Assembly: GCF_000835495.1 (NCBI RefSeq)
Contig: NW_015622544.1
Location: 577,704-641,703, forward strand
Origin: Cladophialophora immunda
Lineage: Eukaryota > Ascomycota > Eurotiomycetes > Chaetothyriales > Herpotrichiellaceae
Direction of reading: 5' to 3'
DNA length: 64,000 nt
In this document: positions 1 to 10,937 of the stretch, piece by piece
Position numbering within the stretch: the stretch's first letter is position 1
Layout of the letters: each line of letters begins with the position of its first letter
Translations under genes and position numbers: made by a program
The notes under the pieces: model-generated
Seen by the model: only the letters and a program-made list of their open reading frames with translations
What the model was told of the DNA's origin: nothing
Database searches by the model: none

Positions 1-784
1 CATACCCGCCGAGGACAGAGATGGCGACTGGCACACAGATCCTGCTCACCCAGAGCTTCAACCCCAGGCTAATCCTCCAGCTGACGACCTTCTCCATCTT
101 GCCCCGGTCGTTGGTTCTCGGGACGCCGGCGTCGGGCTCCTTTTTGCCCAAGAACTCACACACGGGAGTCCAGCCCATGGCGGGCTCCCAGAGAAGGACC
201 TCTCGGCCTTTGTCCTGACACAGTTTCACCACCCACGCATTGTGCTTGTCGTACACCTCTTTGCTCCAGAAGCTGTCGGCGCCAAACCTGTCCTTGCAGA
301 ACCGCTGCCATTCGACCTCGCACTGGTAGTGCCAGTAGTCTGGGACGCTCCAGAAGCAGGCCACCCGGTATCGCCAGCTCATGAACGGAGCGATGGTCGA
401 CTTCATGCTGGCTTCCCAGTCGTCGGCGCCGCCCTTGCGGATGTTGAGCATCACTTTGGCGTCGGGATACATCTCGATCAGGTCCTCGATGAACAGATGG
501 CCCGGGAAATCGGCCGTGGCGGCGCACCCGGCGAAGAGTTTGTACAGGATGGCCCGGCGTCTCTGCGTGTCCTCTTCGCGGAGGGCGTCGTAGAGGAGGC
601 GCATGTTCGCGGGTGAAGAGAGGCAGCGATTCATGTGCATGGTCGGTCCGACGTCGAGCAGCGTTTTGTCCTCGAGCATTTCTTTCAGGGTGGTGGTGGC
701 GCAGCGAGGGAGGCCGGCACCGATGACCTGCATGGGTCCGCTGAACGTCGTTGGGATCTGGGGTTTGGGTGCTGGAGGAGCCAT
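1..784 (-). CDS. Sulfotransferase-like P-loop protein, C-terminus cut by window edge
   Basis: A continuous frame of 261 codons runs from an ATG at 784 leftward to the window edge with no stop, so the 3' end lies outside. Residues 22-30 read GAGLPRCAT, which matches the PAPS-binding P-loop of the fungal sulfotransferase-like family often labelled 'NAD dependent epimerase' by mistake (Pfam Sulfotransfer_4 type). Further family traits are DVGPTMHM, a stretch like LFAGCAATADFPG, FIEDLIEMYPDAKVMLN and a Trp-rich C-terminal half. The last visible residues are hydrophobic (LWVSRICVPVAISVLGGY) and probably start the C-terminal membrane helix common in this family. The substrate is unknown. Family assignment is good; true sulfotransferase activity is inferred only. 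Confidence 0.8.
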   Translation of the reverse strand, partial: MAPPAPKPQIPTTFSGPMQVIGAGLPRCATTTLKEMLEDKTLLDVGPTMHMNRCLSSPANMRLLYDALREEDTQRRRAILYKLFAGCAATADFPGHLFIEDLIEMYPDAKVMLNIRKGGADDWEASMKSTIAPFMSWRYRVACFWSVPDYWHYQCEVEWQRFCKDRFGADSFWSKEVYDKHNAWVVKLCQDKGREVLLWEPAMGWTPVCEFLGKKEPDAGVPRTNDRGKMEKVVSWRISLGLKLWVSRICVPVAISVLGGY

Positions 785-3114
785 GGTGCTTGACAATCCT
801 GGTCGGAGAGCTGCAGACCGAGACTCTATTGATGGAAGTCGGATGGCAAAGGGTGATCAAAGTGTACACTTCTGTGCTGCAGCTCACGAGTGTCCCAAAG
901 TTTCCGGAGAATACATCGAGACCTTTTGAGGGAATCAGGATATTATATCTAAGCGTACACAAATTTCAGCTCATCTTCCTGTCAGCCTCATGGAATGAAG
1001 AATCTCACATTTCCTCTTTCTCCCCTTGAGCCCCTTGCAGCGCCGCCTCCGAACCACATGTACCGGGGAACATATGGGCAACCTCGGAAGTGCTCCTCAC
1101 TGGCTAGAATCGTTGTGAGCCCCCTTTCAACAAGGAGAACAGGGGAGTTTCGAGTGAAAGGGAGAAGGATTGGCTGCCTGATGCTGATTCTGTTGTCTTC
1201 CCTGGACGCCACCGTTGTCTGCTCAATCGGGTCCAGACACCTTTAGTGTTCAGCGAATTCTCGGTACTCCGTAATCCTCGAGGCGGTTAGTCAATTGCAA
1301 ACTAAGATATCGACGAAAATGGACGTGGCGGAGGCCCATTGGGACGGCAAAGAACGATTTGACCTGCTGTTCTAACCTCCATTGTAATAGGATGGCCAGT
1401 ACCCCGCGTATTTTGAGGCCCAAGGCTCAGTGAGCCATCAACAACCGGTTTTGTTGGGACAAAGCGAGATTGAAAATTTGACCCTGTGAAGCTCGAGCCT
1501 ACCAATGTCCCTGCGAGATAGTGGATATTACTGAAATATGGTCTAGTGCCCATTTTCAGCTCACCCAACTCCGATAACATGGTACAGGTTTCACAACCAC
1601 TCCTTTCAGTGGCACATTCTGACACAGAACAGACGCCATCCGAGAATGTAGCGACTGCCACTCAATAGGGGAGAGGCGTCAGTCAGATCAGATATTAGTA
1701 GCCCATAAGATGAGTACTGGGATCAAGGGTACAGCAAATATCCTGATGATTCTTACCTTTGACCTAATTATTAATAAGTCCGAGTAACTAGCATAGAAAC
1801 TCTTTTCTGGCCGGAAAGTGTCACTGATTTTTGAAATGGACTCGCCGGCTGTCGGAGGACAGGAGGACCTCGACAAAAGCCATATGGTACCCCTAACAAG
1901 TCATGGCAAAACCGGGGCACATGTGCTGAGAGTGTCCACAAGGGAATAGATGCGTGTGAGGCTGAAACATTTGACGAAGTTGATGGAGCAACTCTTTTAA
2001 GGGATGGTAGGTTGATCGCAGAGTGCTCGGCACGGTGTCCCGATCGAGATGCAGAGACTGGTGCTCTGCCACAGTGTTAATAGTGTATTCGTGGCCTTTT
2101 GTCCGAGTGTTCCTTCTTGTTCGCCGAGTCCTGTCCCTCGTCGCGAGTATCATGACATTGGATCAAGCTTTTTCTCTCTTCTCCCAGGCCCTAGCATATC
2201 CGTGATTGTAGGATGCGATCTTGACATGGGAGGATGGTAAGAGACTTTCGCTTCGCGGTGTAAGCTAACGGCAGAGCAGGGAAAGGGACAAGGCCTGGTT
2301 GCTCAATCCTGGATTATGTCAATCTCGCATGAATAGGGCGCCAACTAGCAAGGTGATGGTCAGGGGACGGGTTCAACGGGTTCACCTAGAGACCTAGCAA
2401 GGACAATTTTAGGCGGAAAGTCAAATAAGCAGTTGAACTTGAGAGCTTGCTTGAATAGTAGTAGTGGTAGTACGAGTAGATCTCCCACTGGCGAAGGGGC
2501 GGAAACAAAGCGCGGGAGTCGGAGATCGGGCCTCGGTTTCCCGCCAAGCCTTGGCATTGCATTTCCCAAGGGGCGCTGGGGATGGCTTGATAGTGGAGAG
2601 CTGAAGGGAGGGTACGAGTAGAATACATTGATTCTAGGTAATCTCTTCTAAGCATCCAGCGGGACGACGAGGGTCCCATGGTCCCATTGACATGGTTGAG
2701 GACGAACGGTGCCGTTGGACTGTTTCCCTGTTCAGGACTTTCTGTTGCCAGTACGAGGTACTTATGGGGTATCCTAACATTCCTAAGGGGGGATGTGAAC
2801 GCCAGGAATCAGGAACATGTCTTTCAGCAATCAAGCAACCATGCCGTGCCCATTGTCTATCTATCACCCAGTAGCTCCTGGCAAATACCTGGCCGCCCAC
2901 CATGGCCCGCTTGAATCCCATCCCGTTCGCCCTTGGAAGCAGTGGACATGCGATGGTCAACACCAGCCAATTGTTCTATCATCCCTTGTCCCAATGCATC
3001 CAAACAATCGGCCTTCTTCGCCCCAGTCCCAGTCCTATGCAAAGTGGTGCCCCATGTTCACCGCCCTGGTTCTGTCCAACGCCATTTCCAGCCAGACATC
3101 ACTTCCCCAGCCAA
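785..3114. other. Intergenic region, 2.3 kb
   Basis: It holds the promoter of the sulfotransferase-like gene and the downstream side of the acyltransferase gene. Open frames here are short, lack any family signal and overlap on both strands, so I call no gene. One copy of the word TACTCCGTA lies at 1265-1273. Confidence 0.6.
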
Positions 3115-4442
3115 TTATTTCAGCCTCCTAAACATCCCAAAAAACTTGACCACCACATTGACCACTAGTGCAGCCGCGGCCAGCACCACATAAATCTGGC
3201 CGATTTCCATCCAGTTGTTGAGCGTCATTTCTGTTTCAATGAAGCCATCCTCGGACACTCCGTGCTTAGCATCGGCAGAGGCCGCGTCCGAGGGGAAGCG
3301 TCCCGTGTTGTACCATTGCTCCAACATCTCGTCCTTCTCTCGCCAGCGTTCGATCAGCCAAAGCTCAAACTCCTTGGCATCTGAGAGCGGAATCGAAGAC
3401 ATGGCGAACCGACGCCAGTACATGTTGACACTCTTCGGCGGTCGACCCTGCAAATACGTGGACCGAATCGTGAAAATGTCGGGGGCGAAACCCCCTTTCC
3501 TGCAGCCCTGTTAGCTTTTCGATCCTGACACAAGCAAGAAACCGCATGCACTGACGGTGTGCCTTCGTAAGCAATTGTGCAGTCGTAGACCCATTCGATT
3601 GTGCCCTGCAATTCCTGGAGACAGAACAAAAGACCAGTGCTCCGCGGCAGAAGCTGGTGCTTCATGTCCGGTATACCTTGTTTTGCAGCCCACTTGGCAC
3701 TTCCCTGCTTCATATTTTGAGAGAGGTTGGTGCCTTCAGGGAAAATCAACAGCCACATAGGGTCCAGTCCATCCGAGCCAGACATGGGGCCACTGTGTCG
3801 AGTCTTGAGTTTTTCGAGTCGGTGCTTCAGGCGGGGCTTGTCCGAAATCCACTTGCGTGCCATAAAAATGAAGCCGTAAAACATCATGCCCGGGCCTAAG
3901 ACGGGCACGTACTTCAGCGACTCTTTAAGAATGATGAAGATGTGCCCATGCATCCTACTGGTGTAGGCAATCCACCAGAGGTATAGCCACTCAGTGTACA
4001 CCTGATGATTGGAAATATACACCAGCCGTTCAGGGAATGCCGTCTCGAGCCTTCCGGCTGAAGTTTTGCGGAACTGCCCTCGTAGATCTTTGTCCCAACT
4101 CACACGCACTTTCGTGGGGGAGAACCAACGTGTTCCTGCAATTCCCATGATAGCAAACGATTGTTTTGTCAACGCCATGTATGCATAATAGTAGTCTTTG
4201 TTTATCCAATATAGCGGTGCCCCGAGAAATTGAGTGACATTGATGCAGACCGCACCACAATTGAACCAGGTCAGCAGAAGAAGTGCACGAAGTACTTGGC
4301 TCAGGACACTGTATTTGACTTCGCCCGCTGGATGCGGTTTCTCCCCAGTAGGGATGCTGCCATTCTCTAGACCAAAGCCGGACTCGACCGCTGGTGAGGA
4401 TTGAGGAATGCGCTTTCGGAGGGAATGGTCTTCGGTCGCCAT
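3115..4442 (-). CDS. 1-acyl-glycerophosphate acyltransferase-like (LPLAT/PlsC, Cst26/LCLAT1 type)
   Basis: Two exons, 4442-3556 and 3499-3115, with a 56-nt intron (donor GTCAGT, branch GCTAAC, acceptor GCAG), give 423 aa. The junction restores the motif YEGTPKG...DIF...QGRPPKSVNMYW, which confirms the splice. PlsC motifs are in order: NHQVYTEW near 145-152 (acyl-transfer dyad), GFIFMARKW (motif II), LLIFPEGTNLS (motif III, glycerol-phosphate binding) and YEG (motif IV). Hydrophobic segments lie near 49-75 and at the C-terminus (YVVLAAAALVVNVVVKFF), so it is probably an ER or lipid-associated membrane enzyme that acylates a lysophospholipid. The dyad is HX4E, whereas HX4D is the rule. It is divergent from the NAD kinase gene across 948 bp. 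Exact substrate is unknown. Confidence 0.9.
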
Positions 4443-5390
4443 GGTTCGCCTGTGGGCGGGTAAGGGATACGTTCAAGGATGTGTTACGGCTATACTGCTG
4501 TGACTGTCATTGAAAGGTTCGTCAGCACTAAGCAACGAGGACGTGGGCAGTAGGCAACAGAAGCGCCATCGACGCTGGCAATAGGCAGCGATAGGTATAC
4601 CCAAGAATGATCTTAGGAAATGGTTAGATTCATAGAGAGGAAGGATGGCCAAAGGTGGACAATCAAAGAGTCGGAAGGTGGGAATTGTAAGAATTGTGAA
4701 TTTTGTGTCAAACGACAGTTCATCCAACAGGCAGACGTTCCATTGGTGCTGATGTCGTCTGTACCTAGTGGTTACCGATCTGCAGGTCTGGAATGGGCCG
4801 GAGTGAAGGTCAGGGCGGTGGATGTCGGCACCCCAGCATATTACTAAGTGCAGGTGGGATGCCCAAGATCTAGGCAACTAGCACGCGCAAGGCGGTGACC
4901 CTTAGAGCATCGAGAGGAGACCATTGCCGCCTATTTCCGGACACAATGGGCCTGTTAGGGGAAGCCTAGTGGCCCAATTGCACCCCGGAGCTCTACTTGT
5001 ACGGAGTACAGGTAGGTGGCTCTCTAGCCCGGGCGGTGACTAAGCAGTGGCATCTGTGCACGTGATTGATGCATGTCACGTGCGAGGCAATAATGAACAA
5101 CGTCAAACACCACAAACATCGTCACCAGATACCTTTATCTCTCTTTCTCATGCAGGGCCTTGTTCATCTTCGTACATCCTTGGTCTGGCTGACTGATGCC
5201 ATTGTGTGGAATGACCGGGAGGGTCAGATAGACGCGGATTGTTCTTTTCTGTGAACCCATGTGCTAATCTTCACCTTCCAAGATCTCATCTCGTGCCCAC
5301 CGCGACGATCCATGGCAGAATCAGACCACCTAGCCTTCTCTTTCAACGCATCATCTGACCTCCCAATTGCGGATACAAATAGACGAGATC
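4443..5390. promoter_or_regulatory. Shared divergent promoter region of acyltransferase and NAD kinase genes
   Basis: The 948 bp lie between two divergent start codons. They contain two CACGTG boxes (5059-5064 and 5077-5082) and a GTACGGAGTAC palindrome (4999-5009). No convincing open frame is present. Confidence 0.5.
5059..5082. promoter_or_regulatory. Paired CACGTG (E-box/bHLH) sites
   Basis: Two perfect CACGTG hexamers lie 18 bp apart, about 310-330 bp upstream of the NAD kinase start. CACGTG is the core for Cbf1- and Pho4-type bHLH regulators in fungi. Occupancy is inferred only. Confidence 0.4.
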
Positions 5391-6779
5391 ATGGCGACAA
5401 CGTCCTCTGCCAAGATCTGTCTTGGTATCCAAACAACATCACGTCTCCTGGCCAGAACAAGATATGCCACCACTACACTTTTCAGCGATGCACGCCGACT
5501 GAGAATGACCTTGAATCCTATCCTATCTTCAGCTGGGCGCGCCCGCGCCTCTTATTCAACTCTACCGCAAGCAAACAGTCACTCGCTGAATGATCTCCCG
5601 TCCAAGAGAACATTTCGTCTCAAGGACACCCCGGCAAAGGAACTTCTTTGTCTTGAATGGTCGAAACCACCCCGGAATCTTTTGCTGATCAAAAAGGACT
5701 GCTCGGACGCAACAACCGATGCTCTTTTGGACTTTACCAGACATGTCGTATCGACCTATCCCGGTGTAAATATCGTGGTCGAGCCCCGAGTCTCCGCTGG
5801 GATTGGGGAAGAGCTTCTAGGACGGCACTTTACTCTGCCAGAATCCGATCACTCACACTTACAATATCAAGACAAGGTCGATCTTGTTGTCACCTTCGGT
5901 GGTGATGGGACCATCTTGCATGCAGCATCCCTGTTCGCCACCTCCTCCCATGTGCCCCCCATCCTGTCCTTCAGTATGGGTACTCTCGGGTTTTTGAGTG
6001 AATGGAAGTTTTCCGAATATAAACGCGCCATTCGCGAAGTGTACATGTCAGGTGCTGCTTCTGAGCGCCACGCCGTCATTGAAGGTGAAGGCTCGAACGA
6101 CTTTGACTGCTCCAATGATTACACAGGCTGGTCGTCTGTACGTGGTAAATCGATGGGCCCTGAAAGAGGCGCAAGGGTTTTGGTTCGACAACGTCTAAAA
6201 GTTGGCGTCTTCGATGCAAACGGCAATCGCCTCAGCAGTAATGGAGGCTTCTCCGACGACATGTATGCGATGAACGAGGTCATCATACATAGAGGTCGAG
6301 ACCCTCATCTTGCAATTGTCAATGTTTACGTGGGCGGCAGATTCCTCACCGAGGCGGTCGCCGATGGCATGATTGTTTCCACGCCTACTGGGAGCACAGC
6401 ATACAGCCTGAGCACTGGCGGGAGTATCGTTCATCCCCTGGTTCCCTCCTTGTTGTTGACACCAATCTGTCCGCGGAGCCTGAGTTTCCGCCCTCTGGTT
6501 CTGCCATCTACCACCCCCATCACCTTGAAATTGAGTGACAAGAACAGAGGTCGAGAGGTCGACGTCAGTATCGATGGCATGAGGCGTACACAAGGCATTG
6601 GTGTCGGAACAGAAGTTCGAGTCTCGGCCGAGGAGATTACAACCGACGCAGGGGCCTTCACCGGCGGCATCCCCTGCATAATGCGAACGATCAGTGCAGG
6701 CGCCGATGGAGATGACGGCTGGGTGGGCGGCCTCAACGGCCTTTTGAAGTTCAACTATCCATTTGGCGAAGAGAAGTGA
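5391..6779 (+). CDS. NAD(H) kinase, probably mitochondrial (Pos5-like)
   Basis: An intronless 462-aa frame from ATG 5391; the in-frame extension upstream has only non-ATG codons. It should phosphorylate NAD or NADH to NADP(H). Diagnostic motifs of the ATP-NAD kinase family are present: GGDGT at about 170-174, the LGFLSEW strand, MNEV...RG near 294-302, and ADGMIVSTPTGSTAYS at about 324-339. The N-terminus is rich in Arg, Ser, Thr and Ala and poor in acidic residues (TTSSAKICLG...RLLARTRYATTT), as expected of a mitochondrial presequence, so it resembles yeast Pos5 more than cytosolic Utr1. It would supply mitochondrial NADPH for antioxidant and biosynthetic needs. Family is certain; compartment is inferred. 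Confidence 0.93.
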   Translation: MATTSSAKICLGIQTTSRLLARTRYATTTLFSDARRLRMTLNPILSSAGRARASYSTLPQANSHSLNDLPSKRTFRLKDTPAKELLCLEWSKPPRNLLLIKKDCSDATTDALLDFTRHVVSTYPGVNIVVEPRVSAGIGEELLGRHFTLPESDHSHLQYQDKVDLVVTFGGDGTILHAASLFATSSHVPPILSFSMGTLGFLSEWKFSEYKRAIREVYMSGAASERHAVIEGEGSNDFDCSNDYTGWSSVRGKSMGPERGARVLVRQRLKVGVFDANGNRLSSNGGFSDDMYAMNEVIIHRGRDPHLAIVNVYVGGRFLTEAVADGMIVSTPTGSTAYSLSTGGSIVHPLVPSLLLTPICPRSLSFRPLVLPSTTPITLKLSDKNRGREVDVSIDGMRRTQGIGVGTEVRVSAEEITTDAGAFTGGIPCIMRTISAGADGDDGWVGGLNGLLKFNYPFGEEK

Positions 6780-8077
6780 TCGCAACAAGCAACATCATAG
6801 CTTTGGTGATTCTGTCTTGGTCGATTAGCGTATGAATTCCAGTCCCGCACCTTCGTATCGCTATGGCTGCCACTTTCTGGGTTTGGAACACATGCCACAA
6901 GACTGTAGTGAGCATTAAAGGGCCGTCCACCATGTGCCTGGCCTTGCTGGACGGAGTCTCAATTGTCGAAACTTGAAGGCCCGAGACTTAGCGGAGTGCG
7001 CGGACACACGAACCAAGAAAACGAATACGAACGAGAGAACGACTAGGCCAAGTTGCTGCATTGAGTCTGCAACAAGCTCAAACTGCACTGTGCAAGGCCA
7101 TTTTCGCAAACATGGCTGGGACACTTTGGCCGTTGGTGGGAAGCCGACATGAGCTCGACCATTTGAACATCGTCAGGGTCTCCTCAGCAGTGACTGCTGG
7201 TGATACTGACTGCCTCGGTCAATCAGCATCCCAGTGAATAGTCACTTGCGACCCAATTTGTCCAGGATGACTCGATTCAGGGAAGGTGTCATAAGGCTAT
7301 TGAGGCTGCACTATTTCCCATTTCAGCCAATACCAAAGCCCAAATGCGCCGAATACTATATTATATATGTCTACGAGAGCCTTAGGTGCTTCGAGGCGTG
7401 CGGCCGGCCGAAGATGCCATCGCGCCAGCAATGTCTGGTACGGACTGCTTTATTCTTCAGCCAGTCAATGCGGATGACAGAATAGGTTGGAATAACCTTT
7501 GTTCTATGGAGATCTATGTACGGGACTGCTAATAGTCTCAAGGACAATGGGCCGGTCTTCTCAACTGGCATCGATCAATCTTTCGAGGAAGACAATGAGA
7601 CAGGGAGTTAGCAAGAAAGAGGTGCGTTTACCCCACGAGGATGGAACCAGGTCGGGGGATCGAGATTCGAGATTAAGTCGCACAACTATTGAACAAAGAG
7701 TTCGGTCGCCAGGGTGCGGTCTTGAATCAGCCTTCAGCCTTTGTCGGGCTTTTTGAAGCAACCAGACTCAAAGCACAGCTGGCACAATAAGGCCTTTCGC
7801 AGTTTTGTGTCTGGCAACAAAGGTCGAAAGAAAGGCTTTACTGGAAATACGTCTGCTGGTTCGACAACTACTTCGATCGCTGAGGCTACCTTTCCTTGTT
7901 TAAATACTCGCTGCGAATCCAGTTTGACTTGTCACTCCGCAATACCTCGACATCAGCTTCGATCTTTATCCTCCGCAACAGAGAAGGTCTACTTGGCGCT
8001 ATCCATTCCCTTCTACACTGAACCCAGTCCTATCGCCTATCTTCTGTCCCAATAACGGTCAAGAACGACAACCAAAG
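6780..8077. other. Intergenic region, 1.3 kb
   Basis: It is the downstream side of NAD kinase and the upstream side of the next gene, both on the + strand. A pyrimidine-rich stretch with CATCA/CAACA-like leader sequence precedes the ATG at 8078. I see no supported gene. Confidence 0.5.
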
Positions 8078-9391
8078 ATGGCATCCACACTTGCTCAGTC
8101 ACAACTCTCAAAGTCTCTCAGTGTCAATGCTCCGGGTGTCGTTGCTCCGGGTCCAAACACCATCCCTACCACCATGTCGAACCCTCCACCGCAACAACCA
8201 TTCCCCGACTACGCTCTCGGCTATGACCCAACCGCGGATGTGAAATCAATTACTCAGGCGGTCCCGCCCCGGCCGCCGAACGGCCAGCATTCGGCTCATC
8301 CATTCCACATGCTCTCAGAGACCAATCTGCATCCAATACTATTTCAATTGCAACCTTACCCGAGCACATTGAACGGTGTCGTGGTTCCTCTGCTTGTAAA
8401 CCAAGCAACCAATCAGATCGAACTAGACAATAAAGGAAGACATCTGAGGTATTTCAGCCACTTGCCCAGATGGATAGCCCACAATGTATCTGGGATGTTT
8501 ATGGAGTTGTGGCTTCGTCTCGACCCTCGAGTTGAGGTCAGCGATATCATGGCTCGCGTTCACCTGCCTCCTGGAACAAAGATGCCACAAGTCAACACGT
8601 TCAACATGCGACGTCTCCGATTCAGGGAATATCTCCAGGCTCCGCCGTTCAGCGCGAGCCGCCAGTATCCCACTGCGATGGAAGTCGACCTGATGGCCAA
8701 GAAGACTCGTGAGCAGTTGTTGCTCAACACTTGTATGACTGTTGACGTTCCGAACAATCGCCTTCTCAAACCTGTTCTCAACAACGACAAATCCGTCGCT
8801 GGTTTTGTCGACAGCGGACTCCCAATTGATTACTTCTTGGGCGGATATGCTATGCCCGTACCTATCCCGTCCGACCACCAGATGGTCGTCCTCGAACTCC
8901 GCAAGCGCATGCAGACTTTGGCGCTCCGGCGCGGGCTCGGCAATGGTCCAGAAGACTATCGCCAGGTTCCCACAGCTCTGGATCCTGCCTGGTGGCTTAA
9001 AGGCCAGGCGAGAGATGTAATCATCTCGGACGTCGACAACAAGACCCACGACCAATGGATCGCAGAGATGCTGGAGCAATACCCGGGGGTGACAAGACCT
9101 GTTGGCCATTTGAGCGTCCCTACGCTCCAAGTCCAACCTCAACCCCCTCTGTCGCAGCCCGGTGTCAACGCGCCCCAGCCTGCAACAGCTGGAGTGGCCC
9201 AACCTGCCCCAACGGCACCCATGTCGCCGGTGGACCCGCGTTTCGCAGGCAATGGGGCAGCTGCATTAGCGGCGGCGCCCGTTTCTCCGCAATCTTTCAC
9301 CAACGCCGAGGGATGCACCTCGTACTATGTGGAGGATGTCCATCGAGCTGAATATGAGGCGGCGGAGGCTGCCCGCTCTCAACTTGAATGA
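8078..9391 (+). CDS. Fungal protein of unknown function with NMRR-x-RFR motif
   Basis: An intronless 437-aa frame begins at an ATG preceded by AACCAAAG. I do not recognise a named domain. Residues about 1-75 are Pro/Gln/Ser-rich and probably disordered. The centre (about 80-330) looks folded and contains WLRLDPRVEVSDIMARVHLP followed by NTFNMRRLRFREYL. This helix pair recalls the 'NxxNMRRxRxR' segment in many lineage-expanded hypothetical proteins of filamentous fungi. Residues about 345-415 are again Pro/Ala/Gln-rich, and the tail is helical and acidic. There is no signal peptide and no membrane helix, so it is probably nuclear or cytosolic. The existence of the gene is well supported by length and composition; function is unknown. 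Confidence 0.75.
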   Translation: MASTLAQSQLSKSLSVNAPGVVAPGPNTIPTTMSNPPPQQPFPDYALGYDPTADVKSITQAVPPRPPNGQHSAHPFHMLSETNLHPILFQLQPYPSTLNGVVVPLLVNQATNQIELDNKGRHLRYFSHLPRWIAHNVSGMFMELWLRLDPRVEVSDIMARVHLPPGTKMPQVNTFNMRRLRFREYLQAPPFSASRQYPTAMEVDLMAKKTREQLLLNTCMTVDVPNNRLLKPVLNNDKSVAGFVDSGLPIDYFLGGYAMPVPIPSDHQMVVLELRKRMQTLALRRGLGNGPEDYRQVPTALDPAWWLKGQARDVIISDVDNKTHDQWIAEMLEQYPGVTRPVGHLSVPTLQVQPQPPLSQPGVNAPQPATAGVAQPAPTAPMSPVDPRFAGNGAAALAAAPVSPQSFTNAEGCTSYYVEDVHRAEYEAAEAARSQLE

Positions 9392-10074
9392 GTTGCGGGC
9401 AAGGCTTGCCACTGTGACCACCTCAGCTAAGGCGGTCTCGGTAAAGAGGTCGAAGACGTTCTCTGGTGGCGTCCTGAAATTTCAATATTCTGTGCACATC
9501 TGCTGGCAAGGACCGTTGCCATTGGTGGTTCTGACCGTGCCACACGGGGGTCAATTGGACAACCCGAGCAGGAACAGAGACCTGGACCTGATGACTTCGG
9601 TACCGGTCAATATCCAAAAACACGCGGCTCGAATGGACGAAGAGGATCGAGACTAGCATGGACGCTAATCTCTCTTGTCAAACCCCTCCTCCCCCTCCCC
9701 CGGGGCTCGAGGGAGGAGAGAAGAGAGCGTGGAGAAAAGAGGAGTCTGAGCGTGAGTTATGTTCTCAGGAAAGTTCGTTGGGTTTCTTCTTGTCTGTATA
9801 AATAGGAGTATATGACTTTAGACGAAGGGAACGGTGGGTGTCATCCTGCATGAAAGTGAGAGATATTAGAATAGAAATAGATCTCCTTCTATCAAGTTCT
9901 GTCTGCTTGTTGCACGTGAGGTCTGGCCGTTCTTTATCTTGTCCATTGCAAGGAGATGCATTGGTTGATTGTCTCCTGGCAGACTGGTTCCCCTTCTTCA
10001 AGTGATCAATCCATCGATGGGTTTGATGCCAAGCAAATCCCTGAAAATGCAGCCTCGTCTTGTCTCGGCAGGTG

Positions 10075-10129
<55 letters not shown>

Positions 10130-10563
10130 GGAGTACATATGTAGGCACCTTGACCAAGAGAGGTGAAAATTGGAGCTGAGTACTCGATACGCGGTATACG
10201 AGGCACGCCATCCTGTGTGGGAGACTCGTTTGCCTCTATGGCCCCCCTTCTGCATTTCTTATTGAGGATCAGTGCAGTGTTGTGACGCGGGAAAGGCCGA
10301 CTTGGGGCGGCGTGGCGACTTTATGCACAACCCCAGCACACCGAACTGAAATCCGCTGTTGCTCAGCCGCTGATTCTCCGTTGACCTCCTCGGTCAGGAA
10401 AGTGGCAATGACATTGAACTGATATTCAAGGGAAAAAAAGGGGGGTGGTTTAAATGAAGAATTCATATTCATCATCGTCAGACATCTTCCATCTCCCAGC
10501 CCGCATTCACAGCATGATCTCCCTCCACAGTCCCATGCTTTCGGCGTTTTGGATGCGCAAGAC
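9392..10563. other. Intergenic region between convergent genes, 1.2 kb
   Basis: It should hold both 3' ends. It contains a long CT microsatellite and a TACGGAGTA word directly after it (10127-10135). I see no gene. Confidence 0.5.
10078..10127. repeat. (CT)25 microsatellite
   Basis: Fifty uninterrupted bases of CT dinucleotide, flanked by GGGG on the left and ACGGAGTAC on the right. Such a perfect run is likely length-variable between strains. Confidence 0.95.
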
Positions 10564-10904
10564 CTAGTCCAGAAAGATCAACTCCCCGTCATTGTTGCTG
10601 ATGCGCTCGTCAAGCCGGACCCAAGCCCTGTTCCATCTCCCGTCGCCCGTGCCCAGCTCGGCTTCGAGAATCCTGCCATTCTCTATTAACCTGACATTCC
10701 GCGCGCTGGCGCCGAAGTTGCCGCCGCGATGCCACGCGAAGTGTCCGTGCGAGTTGGTGAGGCAGTTGTTCAGTGAGATGGAGGAGAGCTTGTGCTCGCC
10801 GTGCACGTTGGTGCAGGAGGCGATGAGGTCGTAGTCCCTGTCCAAGGTGATGCTGTTGGCCGAGGCGGAGAAGTTGCCGCGCATCGGATGGGCCGCGTCG
10901 TGCC

Positions 10905-10937
<33 letters not shown>

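Noticed and set aside
156..962. 268-codon minus-strand frame
   Set aside because: It is the wrong frame over the sulfotransferase-like gene; the true frame gives the GAGLPRCAT P-loop and has its ATG at 784.
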